Source: Acidobacteriota bacterium (lineage in GTDB: Bacteria; Acidobacteriota; Terriglobia; Terriglobales; Acidobacteriaceae). From it: 8,348 nt of DNA. The stretch spans positions 1 through 8,348 of the forward strand of contig QIAI01000085.1 in assembly GCA_003224995.1 (NCBI GenBank), given 5' to 3'. Of this stretch, positions 1 through 5,908 are shown in pieces (position 1 is the stretch's first letter; the number at the start of each line of letters is the position of its first letter). The position numbers and the translations under genes are program-made. Below the pieces are notes generated by a model. It made no database searches. It saw only the letters and a list, made by a program, of their open reading frames with translations, and was not told the DNA's origin.

Positions 1-328
1 CGCCAGGCCCATTGTCTTCATCATCGGGCGGGCGGACGCCGCGGCGCTGCTGTTTGTGGGGATTCTTGATGGTGGACTCGGTATTGATGTTGACAACGGC
101 GGGTTCGAGCTGCTTGGCAATCTGCGAAAAAGTGTTGGAAAGTTGCTGGGGCGCCGGCACGCTCAATTGCGAAGCGTCGGAAGTCTTTTGCCCCTCTTTG
201 CCCTTCACTCCGTACGACACCACGGAGCCGATCAGGATGCCGACCGCCAAAGTCGTCAAAATACTGAGGGTGTAAATCCAGCGATTGGCCTTCAGACTCG
301 CCCAAAAAGCGCTTGCGCGCGGTTCCAT
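1..328 (-). CDS. htrA: HtrA/DegP-type periplasmic serine protease, N-terminal part (runs off left edge)
   Basis: This is the first 109 codons of a gene whose rest lies outside the window. Reading from ATG at 328, the protein has a short basic N-terminus, one hydrophobic helix at about residues 17-41 (signal anchor), a low-complexity linker, and then FSQIAKQLEPAVVNINTEST at about residues 67-86. That last stretch is the hallmark beginning of the trypsin-like domain of Do/DegP/DegQ proteases. A KQQRRGVRPPDDEDN-type flexible loop follows, as expected before the LA-loop. The catalytic His, Asp and Ser and the PDZ domains are beyond the edge and cannot be checked. The family degrades or refolds damaged envelope proteins; this one would be tethered to the inner membrane facing the periplasm. 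The start is supported by GGAGG (complement of 339-343) 10 bases upstream and by a good -10 box further up. Confidence 0.85.
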   Translation of the reverse strand, partial: MEPRASAFWASLKANRWIYTLSILTTLAVGILIGSVVSYGVKGKEGQKTSDASQLSVPAPQQLSNTFSQIAKQLEPAVVNINTESTIKNPHKQQRRGVRPPDDEDNGPG

Positions 329-364
329 AGTGTTACGTCCTCCGGGAAACTCGTGACCCGCTAA

Positions 365-392
365 ATTATACCTGTTCCATGATTTCGGGCAG
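365..392 (-). promoter_or_regulatory. Probable promoter of the HtrA-type gene
   Basis: The minus strand has a perfect TATAAT (complement of 365-370). At 16-base spacing upstream there is only a weak -35 (CTGCCC, complement of 387-392, three of six matches). Transcription would start near 358, giving a leader of about 30 bases that contains the GGAGG ribosome binding site. A sigma-E-type promoter, common for htrA in Enterobacteria, was looked for: GGAACA is present at 374-379 on the minus strand but no matching -10 follows it. The promoter separates this gene from the membrane-protein gene upstream. Confidence 0.5.
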
Positions 393-492
393 CATGCGGC
401 CCGGTAGCTTAGGCTTGCTGGTTAGACGCCGGGGACCGGCAAAGCGTTTTACTTGCCGCCGGATTTTTCGACCCTCCCGCCGGAGTTCTTCT

Positions 493-804
493 TCACATGC
501 GTTCGGCCAGAGCGACCAGGAACACACCGGTGTAGGTCGCGATAATGAGCAGGACGAATAACGCTCCGTAGGAGAAGGCGGTCAGCAGGGTAAACGGCAG
601 CGCCACACAGCCTCTCACCAGCTTGAATACGCCAACGAACTCGGCAATCGCCAGCACCGGGAACAGCAAGATTGCCCACAGCGTCGCGTGTCGAACTCTG
701 GGCTGAAACACCAAAACAACGAACGCCGGTAGAAAAACCAAGGCCGGTCCGATCGCCAGGGCTGAGCCCCAATAGAAAAGACGCTCCCGCTCGCGCCAGT
801 CCAT
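493..804 (-). CDS. Small three-helix integral membrane protein, unknown function
   Basis: I do not recognise this 103-residue protein. It begins MDWRERER, a charged cytoplasmic-type N-terminus, followed by three hydrophobic segments at about residues 13-33, 40-63 and 70-98. The Arg/His-containing turn QPRVRH lies between the first two, and the protein ends AERM. Such a regular alternation of helices and basic turns is unlikely by chance, which is why this frame was preferred over the overlapping frame at 449-820, which has no such structure. No Shine-Dalgarno sequence precedes the ATG at 804. A TACACT hexamer (complement of 811-816) ends six bases before the ATG, so a leaderless transcript is conceivable, but no -35 accompanies it. 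It is divided from the HtrA-type gene by 164 bases with that gene's own promoter, so joint regulation is not indicated. Confidence 0.6.
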   Translation of the reverse strand: MDWRERERLFYWGSALAIGPALVFLPAFVVLVFQPRVRHATLWAILLFPVLAIAEFVGVFKLVRGCVALPFTLLTAFSYGALFVLLIIATYTGVFLVALAERM

Positions 805-862
805 GAAAGCAGTGTAGCAACCGCGGGTAGTGCGGAGGGTAGCTGGCGGATGGTGGTAGCCA

Positions 863-918
863 TTAGCCGTTAGCCCTTAGTCCGTAGCTTTTAGCCTTTA
901 TCCCTTAGCCCTTGGGTT
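863..918. repeat. Heptamer tandem array, TTAGCCC-like (left outer arm)
   Basis: Eight consecutive 7-base units can be laid out: TTAGCCG, TTAGCCC, TTAGTCC, GTAGCTT, TTAGCCT, TTATCCC, TTAGCCC and TTGGGTT. Units vary at one to three positions but the register holds. It resembles short tandemly repeated repetitive (STRR) heptamers described in filamentous cyanobacteria; no function is established. The reverse-complement motif occurs in the array at 1136-1170, so this is one outer arm of a larger inverted repeat. Confidence 0.8.
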
Positions 919-957
919 TAGCTTTCTAGTCTTTACTCCCAAGGCGCCCCTAAACCT

Positions 958-1130
958 CCGCGTCCTCTGTGGACGTTCTCCGCGTCCTCGGCGGTTTAAG
1001 ACTTTTCGCACGAAGACCGCGACAAAGTAAAGGCTGAGCCGCGAAGCGAGCAAAGCAACACGGGCCAGGCCCAAGAACGAAAACCCTTTAACTGCAGAGA
1101 AACGCCGAGAACATCCGCAGAGGACGCGAA
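958..1130. repeat. Imperfect inverted repeat, arms of about 43 bases
   Basis: The left arm (958-1000) and right arm (about 1087-1130) are reverse complements with roughly nine mismatches and one gap. The longest exact core is CGCGTCCTCTG at 959-969 against CAGAGGACGCG at 1118-1128. The left arm also carries an internal direct repeat, CCGCGTCCTC at 958-967 and again at 980-989. The arms are C/T-rich on one strand and would form a long cruciform or RNA stem around an 85-base centre. Sequences of the form CTCTGCGTCCTCTGCGG are, from general knowledge, a recurring intergenic repeat type in several phyla. No transposase or target-site duplication is visible. Confidence 0.75.
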
Positions 1131-1135
1131 GAGTG

Positions 1136-1170
1136 CTAAAGGCTAAGTGCTAAAGGCTAAATGCCAAAAC
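1136..1170. repeat. Heptamer tandem array, CTAAAGG-like (right outer arm)
   Basis: Five 7-base units: CTAAAGG, CTAAGTG, CTAAAGG, CTAAATG and a decayed CCAAAAC. TAAAGGCTAA (1137-1146 and 1151-1160) is the exact reverse complement of TTAGCCTTTA at 891-900, so this array mirrors the one on the left of the composite element. Confidence 0.75.
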
Positions 1171-1206
1171 CAAGCTCTAATCACCAAAATCCAAACCCCC
1201 ACCGCC

Positions 1207-2916
1207 CTACTTGGCTTCGTAAACCGTCTTGCCGCCCACCACGGTACGCAGGACCTTCGTTTCCAGCAGCTTTTGCGGGCTTACGGCTGTGAGGTCGCGA
1301 TCGAGTACGACGAAGTCGGCGAACATACCTGGCACGATCTGCCCCTTCTGCTTCTCCTCGAATTCCGCGAAAGCTGAGCCCGTCGTATAGGCGGCGATCG
1401 CCTGATCCATCGTGATCCTCTGGTCCGGAAAATATTCCTGCTTCCCGTCTTCGCTTCTTCGCGTGATTGCGGCGTACAAACCGCGAAACGGGGTGATCGG
1501 TTCGACCGGATAATCCGTGCCGAAGGCCAGGGTCACACCGCGCTTCAGGAATTCGTTCCATGCGTACGAATGAGCGGCACGCTTCTCGCCGAGACGCGCC
1601 TCGGCCCACTTCATGTCGCTTAGAACATGGGAAGGCTGCATCGAGGCGACGACTTTCAAATCGCGGAACTTGACAATCTCAAGTGGCGTGACGACCTGCG
1701 CGTGTTCGATGCGCAGACGATAATCCTCGCCTCCATTGGCGGCTTTGATTTTCTGTTCCTTTGCGGTCCTTTGCGCTTCGGCAAACGCATCCAGAGCCAT
1801 TTGTGCGCCCTTGTCGCCAATCGCGTGAAAACCAAGCTGGTAGCCCGCCAGAGCGCGCTCCCGAGCCATGTCCTTCAGCTTGGCCGCATCGTATTGCGGT
1901 AAACCGGAGTTCTTGGGATCGTCAGCATACGGTTCAAGCAGCGCAGCCGTGTGCGAGCCCAGCGATCCGTCCATGAAGCCCTTCAGCATGCCGGTGCGCA
2001 GCATGGGGTCCGACTGGGAATGCTCTTTGCGTTTCGTTTCGAGTTGCTCCAGCGAATCGTTAAAGGGCAGCCATTCCGAGATGCGGGCCGTAAGCTTGCC
2101 GTCTTTTTCAATCTCTTCGAGGATTTTGAAATCTTCCCAGCTTTGCGAATTGTCCTGTACCGACGTGACCCCCCATCGCGCGGCCTCTGCCAGAGCGGAT
2201 TCCATACCCTGGCGACGCTGGTCATGCGTGGGCTCGGGGATGGCATGGACCACGGCGGCGCGCGCGGTCTCGCGCAGAATACCGTTCGGCTGGCTATTCG
2301 AGTCGCGGTCGATTTTGCCGCCCTTGGGGTCGCGGCTGGCGATGGTGATGCTGGCTAGCTGCAGTGCGCGCGTATTCGCTACCGCGATGTGCTCGTCCAC
2401 GCGCTCCAGAAAAATCGGGTGGTCTCCAGAAACTTCGTCCACATCCCAGCGGGTAGGAACGGTTTTCACTGGCCACAGGTTCTCATCCCAGCCGCCGCCC
2501 AGGATCCACTCTCCGGGAGCCGCGCTTTCCACCTTGGCGCGAATGCGCTCGCGAAATTCGTCCAGTGATTTCACCCCGACCAGGTTCACGTTCAGGCGCT
2601 GCTTGCCGCCTTCGGAAAGGTGAGCGTGCGCATCGTTGAAGCCCGGCATGATGAACTTTCCGCCCAGATCAATGACCTGGGTGGAAGGCCCCTTGAGCTT
2701 CAGGATCTCGCCGTTTTCTCCTACCGCTTCGATACGATCCCCGCGAACCGCGATCGCTTGCGCGCGCTTGATCGATTTGAACGCGGAGACTTCCATCACC
2801 CCGGTATAGACATTGCCGTGAAGGAAGATGACATCCGCTTTCGGCATGGCGGGCTGATCCTGGGCTTGCGCGCTAAACATGGTGAGCGACAGCAGGAGCG
2901 CTGTTCGCAGGTTCAT
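1207..2916 (-). CDS. Exported YtcJ-type metal-dependent amidohydrolase (Amidohydro_3)
   Basis: The 569-residue protein belongs to the amidohydrolase superfamily, YtcJ/NfdA-like branch, which hydrolyses amide or N-formyl bonds; the substrate here is unknown. It starts with a signal peptide (MNLRTALLLSLTMFSAQAQ, likely cut after AQA near residue 18), so it should act in the periplasm. Visible family marks are PGFNDAHAHL with the metal-binding His97-x-His99, LERVDEHIAVANT around His176, KGFMDGSLGSHTAALL at 312-327, GFHAIGDKG with His364, RIEHAQ with His405, and FGTDYPVEP with Asp468. The C-terminal DFVVLDRD strand completes the small beta domain. An in-frame ATG at 2994 would give 595 residues, but it would bury the signal peptide and lacks a ribosome site. 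ATG 2916 has AGGAG (complement of 2924-2928) seven bases upstream and overlaps the M20 peptidase stop codon as ATGA, implying translational coupling. Length is normal for the family. Confidence 0.92.
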   Translation of the reverse strand: MNLRTALLLSLTMFSAQAQDQPAMPKADVIFLHGNVYTGVMEVSAFKSIKRAQAIAVRGDRIEAVGENGEILKLKGPSTQVIDLGGKFIMPGFNDAHAHLSEGGKQRLNVNLVGVKSLDEFRERIRAKVESAAPGEWILGGGWDENLWPVKTVPTRWDVDEVSGDHPIFLERVDEHIAVANTRALQLASITIASRDPKGGKIDRDSNSQPNGILRETARAAVVHAIPEPTHDQRRQGMESALAEAARWGVTSVQDNSQSWEDFKILEEIEKDGKLTARISEWLPFNDSLEQLETKRKEHSQSDPMLRTGMLKGFMDGSLGSHTAALLEPYADDPKNSGLPQYDAAKLKDMARERALAGYQLGFHAIGDKGAQMALDAFAEAQRTAKEQKIKAANGGEDYRLRIEHAQVVTPLEIVKFRDLKVVASMQPSHVLSDMKWAEARLGEKRAAHSYAWNEFLKRGVTLAFGTDYPVEPITPFRGLYAAITRRSEDGKQEYFPDQRITMDQAIAAYTTGSAFAEFEEKQKGQIVPGMFADFVVLDRDLTAVSPQKLLETKVLRTVVGGKTVYEAK

Positions 2917-4175
2917 TCCCCGACTCCTGCCAGCACGAGTAAACTCAGCAAAATTCTCTTCAATCCAAGTTCGCGCCCGCTGCAGTCGAACCACTCCTGC
3001 AGAGTATGAGCACCGCCTCCAGAGCCTCCGCCTCCAATCGCAACCGCTTCCCTTCCCAGAGACAAGGGAATGTTGGCGTCTGTGGACGCGCGCTGCACCT
3101 GGGCAACATTGCCGAGGTGCGCATCGACCGCGCGCAACACCTGAAGAAGCCGTGCGTTTGGACCTAATTCTCCGGCTGGGCGGTCGCCAATCACCACCAC
3201 TTCGCAGGTGACCGAGTGCGTCTTGCGCTGGGCGGAAGAGCGCGCGTCCGCGGCTTGTTGCTCGGCCGCAATCGACTGATCGAGCGAAACCCGCAGCGAA
3301 CGTTCCAGGCGCTCCAGTTCGGTGCTGGAGGTGGAACGCAGGTCGACTCGCATGCTGGCCGATTCAGGAATGGAGTTGACCGAAGTTCCGCCGCGAATTA
3401 CGCCGATGTTAAAGGTGCTCTTGGGCGTGGAGCAAACCGGGGTTTGGCAGAAATTCTCGATGGCGCGCGCCAGGATCACAATCGGATTGGGCGCGCCAAA
3501 GTCGCTCCAGGAGTGACCGCCCGGCCCGCGCACAATAATTTCGAAACGGCGGCTGCCCAGCGCTTCGGCAACGATGGTGTCGGAACCGGCGCCGTCCAGA
3601 ATCAGGCTGTAGGCGATCGAATCTTTCCAGCGCGGCGTCGCAAAAATATGGCGCATACCCCGCAGGTCGCCTTCCCCCTCTTCGCCCACATTGCCTATGA
3701 ACACAAATGGCATGGCATGCCGGATGCGAACCGAGCGCAGCAAAGCTGCAATGCCGAGCAGGGCGGTGACCCCGGCCCCATTATCGGAAACGCCGGGTCC
3801 GTACAGGCGGGTTCCCTGCTCGCGAATATTGAGCGGCGTCCCCGCGGGAAACACCGTATCGATGTGTGCGCTGAGCGCGATGTAGCGCTTGCCGAAGCCC
3901 GGATGAATGCCGAACACGTTCCCCACGTCGTCGATCCGGACGTCATCCAGGCCGAGCTCGCGAAAACGCTCCGCCAGCCAGGCCCCGCGCGGGCCTTCGC
4001 CAAACGGAGGCGCCGCGATGCGCGCCATTTCCGCTTGCCAATGCGCTAATTGCGGCTCTTGCGCCCGAAACCAGTTGAACGCAGAGCGGATTTCCGGGGC
4101 CGCCGACAGGCGAGCCACTTCCTCTTGCACAGTGGGATAGAGATCCGATACTTCGGCTCGGGAGCTGGTAGGCAT
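2913..4175 (-). CDS. M20-family zinc metallopeptidase
   Basis: This 420-residue protein is a di-zinc M20 hydrolase, a family that cleaves dipeptides, tripeptides, acyl-amino acids or related amides. Family residues are in place: SAHIDTVFP gives metal ligand His104 and Asp106; YGPGVSDNGAG gives bridging Asp131; GNVGEEGEGDLRG gives general base Glu165 and metal ligand Glu166; LILDGAG gives Asp194; and GGGAHTLQEW gives the last metal ligand His390. GPGGHSW at 217-223 and the NSIPESASMRVDLR segment mark the dimerisation (lid) domain, about residues 210-325. STDANIPLSLG precedes the final His. There is no signal peptide, so it should be cytoplasmic. A TGA lies four codons upstream of ATG 4175 in frame, which fixes the start, though no strong Shine-Dalgarno is seen. 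The EEGEGDLRGM motif is closer to PepT-like than to ArgE/DapE-like members, but the substrate cannot be assigned. It is the first gene of an overlapping pair with the exported amidohydrolase. Confidence 0.92.
   Translation of the reverse strand: MPTSSRAEVSDLYPTVQEEVARLSAAPEIRSAFNWFRAQEPQLAHWQAEMARIAAPPFGEGPRGAWLAERFRELGLDDVRIDDVGNVFGIHPGFGKRYIALSAHIDTVFPAGTPLNIREQGTRLYGPGVSDNGAGVTALLGIAALLRSVRIRHAMPFVFIGNVGEEGEGDLRGMRHIFATPRWKDSIAYSLILDGAGSDTIVAEALGSRRFEIIVRGPGGHSWSDFGAPNPIVILARAIENFCQTPVCSTPKSTFNIGVIRGGTSVNSIPESASMRVDLRSTSSTELERLERSLRVSLDQSIAAEQQAADARSSAQRKTHSVTCEVVVIGDRPAGELGPNARLLQVLRAVDAHLGNVAQVQRASTDANIPLSLGREAVAIGGGGSGGGAHTLQEWFDCSGRELGLKRILLSLLVLAGVGE
2924..2928 (-). promoter_or_regulatory. 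Ribosome binding site deciding the amidohydrolase start
   Basis: AGGAG on the minus strand lies seven bases before ATG 2916, inside the last codons of the M20 peptidase gene. It favours the 2916 start over the in-frame ATG at 2994 and supports coupling of the two genes. Confidence 0.75.
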
Positions 4176-4378
4176 GAGCTGGTTCGCTCATCTTACAACG
4201 CGCAATGGACTATCCGGTATGCTTTTGGAGGTCCCGCCGATTACGGTCGAGCACGACATTTGTTACTCGAAAAGGCTATCTTCCGGGCAGAACCGGGCGC
4301 CAGTAGATGCCTTCTCAGCGTAGTGCCGCGGTCAAAGAAGCGCGGGCTTTGGTGACTGGCGCAAGATCATCAGGGGCC

Positions 4379-4408
4379 GGACCGGTCCACCATAAGCATC
4401 TTGTGGTG
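4379..4408. repeat. Perfect palindrome abutting a 9-bp hairpin
   Basis: GGACCGGTCC at 4379-4388 is a perfect 10-base palindrome. Sharing its last base, CACCATAAG (4388-4396), CAT loop and CTTGTGGTG (4400-4408) form a 9-bp stem with one U-G type pair. Neither side is followed by a T-run, so it is not a classical terminator. It could be an operator or a transcript-stabilising structure; there is no direct evidence for either. Confidence 0.5.
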
Positions 4409-4470
4409 TCCTAGAAATAAATAACATAAGGAAAATCCTGAGTGAAGAGAACAATTCGTTGAAAACACAA

Positions 4471-4510
4471 GGTCCCTCCACTCCGCTTCGCTCCGGTCGG
4501 GATAACAGGA
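4471..4510 (-). repeat. REP-like intergenic element, minus orientation
   Basis: On the minus strand this reads TCCTGTTATCCCGACC, GGAGCGAAGCGGAG, TGGAGGGACC. It is the longer variant of the element at 6488-6518, in the opposite orientation, sharing TGTYATCC, GAGCGAAGCG and the terminal GGACC. The GGAGCGAAGCGG / CCGCTTCGCTCC core can form a small stem. Repeats of this form are, to my knowledge, scattered between genes in Acidobacteriota genomes. Confidence 0.7.
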
Positions 4511-4539
4511 CTTATGCCGCGAATTTGCGGGACAGGATA

Positions 4540-5778
4540 CTAGTGATGTGACGATTTCACGCAGTCTAAAATTTCGGTCTCGCTCAAAGTGTGGTCCGAT
4601 TGTTTCGCCCGGGCGTAAACGCGATCCACGACGTCGTCGGTAGCGGCAATTCCGCGGCGCTCCAGCCAGTAATGCACATTCGATTTCCCGCTCATGGGAC
4701 CGATGTCGATGATCTGCTCGAGTCCGAAGACATGCGACGGCACGCCGGAGTACACCGCGTTCGCCAGTTCGACGTCGTTCTTCTTGTAAGCCTTCACAAT
4801 GGCGGCGGCATGCACCCCGGTAGCCGTGCGGAAAGCGTCTTCCCCGACCACCGGGTAGTTGGCAGGGATGGGAATGCCGGTAGCGCGAGCCACCGCCACG
4901 CAATAATCCTTGAGCCGCGTGAGGTCCTGCCCCGCCCACGGCGAAATGCCCATGAGTTTGAGGTTGACCAGCATCAGATCCATTTGCGTGTTGCCCACAC
5001 GTTCGCCGACCCCGAGAGCCGAACCATGCACGCAATCGGCGCCCGCCACCAGGGCCGCCATGGCGTTGGCAACTCCCAGCCCGCGGTCGCAGTGCCCGTG
5101 CCAATCCACCCGGATCTTTTCCCCCGAAGGCCTCACCGCCTGCTCCAGCACGAAGCGCACCAGCGCAAAGGCTCCCATGGGTGTCGCGTGCCCTGCCGTA
5201 TCACAGATGACGATGGCGCGCGCCCCATAGCTGATTGCTGTGGAGTAAAGCTTCTTCACCATTTCAGGATCGCAGCGCGTGGTGTCCTCGGTGACGTACA
5301 TCGAAGTGAGGCCGAGCGAAACCGCGTAGCGCACCGCTTTCTCGGTGGTCTGCAGGAGAAAGTCGTCGCTCCAACCCTCGGTGTAACGCCGGATGGGACT
5401 GGAACCAATAAAAGTTGCGGCTTCGATTGGCAGTCCGGTTTTCTGCGTGATTTCTGCGATGGGCCGAATGTCGTTTTCGTGGGTGCGCGCCGCGCAGTTG
5501 GCGCGAATCTTCAGCTTGTGCTCGACAATCTCACGAGCCAGAGCAGTCACATGCTCCACCGCGCGCGGGCCCGCTCCCGGCAAGCCCAGATTGGCGGAGT
5601 TGATGCCCAACGATTCCATCAAGTGAAGAATAGCGATTTTGTCCTGCACCAGCGGATCGCGCACCGAGGGCGATTGCAGCCCATCGCGCAGCGTCTCATC
5701 ATTCAGCAACACGGATCCGGCAGGCCGCAGCGATTGCGGGTGAATCGTGTTCCAGTCGTAAATGAGGTCGGAATTCAT
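4540..5778 (-). CDS. DRE-TIM aldolase, 2-isopropylmalate/homocitrate synthase-like, no regulatory domain
   Basis: The 412-residue protein is a TIM-barrel member of the HMGL-like (DRE-TIM) superfamily, whose enzymes join acetyl-CoA to 2-oxo acids or cleave the product. Visible marks are LNDETLRDGLQ at 25-35 (Arg31, metal ligand Asp32, Gln35), EDTTR at 164-168, CDTAGHATP at 192-200, DWHGHCDRGLGVANA with metal ligands His227 and His229, and ALGVGERVGN at 254-263. TGVHAAAIVKA and GPMSGKSNVHYWLERRG correspond to the C-terminal helical subdomains of the synthases. The roughly 100-residue LeuA leucine-binding domain is absent, so leucine feedback is unlikely. RDGLQ, where most synthases have RDGEQ, recalls HMG-CoA lyase, but the overall order of motifs is synthase-like. 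It could be 2-isopropylmalate, homocitrate or another alkylmalate synthase. The ATG at 5778 is fixed by an upstream in-frame TGA and has no Shine-Dalgarno, because a heptamer array begins four bases upstream. No other leu or lys genes are adjacent. Confidence 0.85.
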   Translation of the reverse strand: MNSDLIYDWNTIHPQSLRPAGSVLLNDETLRDGLQSPSVRDPLVQDKIAILHLMESLGINSANLGLPGAGPRAVEHVTALAREIVEHKLKIRANCAARTHENDIRPIAEITQKTGLPIEAATFIGSSPIRRYTEGWSDDFLLQTTEKAVRYAVSLGLTSMYVTEDTTRCDPEMVKKLYSTAISYGARAIVICDTAGHATPMGAFALVRFVLEQAVRPSGEKIRVDWHGHCDRGLGVANAMAALVAGADCVHGSALGVGERVGNTQMDLMLVNLKLMGISPWAGQDLTRLKDYCVAVARATGIPIPANYPVVGEDAFRTATGVHAAAIVKAYKKNDVELANAVYSGVPSHVFGLEQIIDIGPMSGKSNVHYWLERRGIAATDDVVDRVYARAKQSDHTLSETEILDCVKSSHH

Positions 5779-5782
5779 TACA

Positions 5783-5856
5783 GTCGTCGGTCGTCAGGTC
5801 GTCCTTGGTCGTTGGTCGTTGGCGGTGCGTCGTCGGTAATCGGTCCTCGGTCGTCG
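5783..5856. repeat. Heptamer tandem array, GTCGTTG-like, abutting a start codon
   Basis: About ten 7-base units with variable positions: GTCGTCG (5783), GTCGTCA (5790), then a one-base slip, GTCGTCC (5798), a short slip, GTCGTTG (5808), GTCGTTG (5815), GCGGTGC (5822), GTCGTCG (5829), GTAATCG (5836), GTCCTCG (5843) and GTCGTCG (5850). It ends four bases before the ATG of the aldolase gene, so the ribosome-binding region of that mRNA is made of repeat. Confidence 0.8.
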
Positions 5857-5889
5857 GCCAAAACTTTTTCTGCGCTCGACCTGGTTTTG

Positions 5890-5906
5890 CTGACGGCTGA
5901 CGGCTG
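5890..5906. repeat. Short heptamer repeat CTGACGG
   Basis: Two exact units CTGACGG (5890-5896, 5897-5903) and a partial third CTG, ending two bases before the stop codon of the small Cys-rich gene. It has the same 7-base period as the neighbouring GTCGTTG array but a different unit sequence. Confidence 0.6.
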
Positions 5907-5908
5907 TT

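Larger units (their letters stand above)
805..1206. other. 402-base intergenic region filled by a composite inverted repeat
   Basis: No credible gene lies here. About 300 of the 402 bases are repetitive: a heptamer array at 863-918, inverted arms at 958-1000 and 1086-1130 around an unexplained 85-base centre (1001-1085), and a mirrored heptamer array at 1136-1170. The remaining 1171-1206, just after the amidohydrolase stop codon, is C/A-rich on the plus strand with runs such as CCAAAATCC and CAAACCCCCACC. I see no clear rho-independent terminator for the amidohydrolase gene and no promoter with both boxes for the membrane-protein gene. Confidence 0.75.
4176..4539. other. 364-base intergenic region with a REP-like element and a hairpin
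   Basis: I find no gene here. Next to the aldolase stop lies CCGCGAATTTGCGG (4517-4530), a 4-bp hairpin without a T-run, then a REP-like element (4471-4510). An AT-rich stretch follows (about 4411-4440, including AGAAATAAATAACATAAGG), then a palindrome and hairpin (4379-4408), then about 200 bases of featureless sequence up to the M20 gene. Any promoter for the M20-amidohydrolase pair must lie here; TAAGAT (complement of 4189-4194) just before the start is a possible -10, but no convincing -35 pairs with it. Confidence 0.6.

Noticed and set aside
425..460. Terminator after the membrane-protein gene (CGGCAA/TTGCCG stem)
   Set aside because: It is a six-pair stem with a long loop and no T-run; not distinguishable from chance in GC-rich sequence.
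449..820. Alternative minus-strand frame overlapping the small membrane protein
   Set aside because: Its translation is Arg/Gly/Cys-rich without structure, whereas the 493-804 frame gives three regular membrane helices.
805..1206. Insertion sequence or decayed transposase
   Set aside because: Inverted arms are present, but no frame in the 85-base centre or elsewhere resembles a transposase and no target duplication is seen.
1207..2994. Longer 595-residue start for the amidohydrolase
   Set aside because: It would put 26 charged residues before a clear signal peptide, overlaps the M20 gene by 82 bases, and lacks the AGGAG present before 2916.
3216..4049. Long plus-strand open frame opposite the M20 peptidase
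   Set aside because: Antisense shadow; all M20 catalytic residues are on the other strand.
4517..4530. Terminator after the aldolase gene (CCGCGAATTTGCGG)
   Set aside because: The stem is only four pairs and no T-run follows on the transcribed strand.
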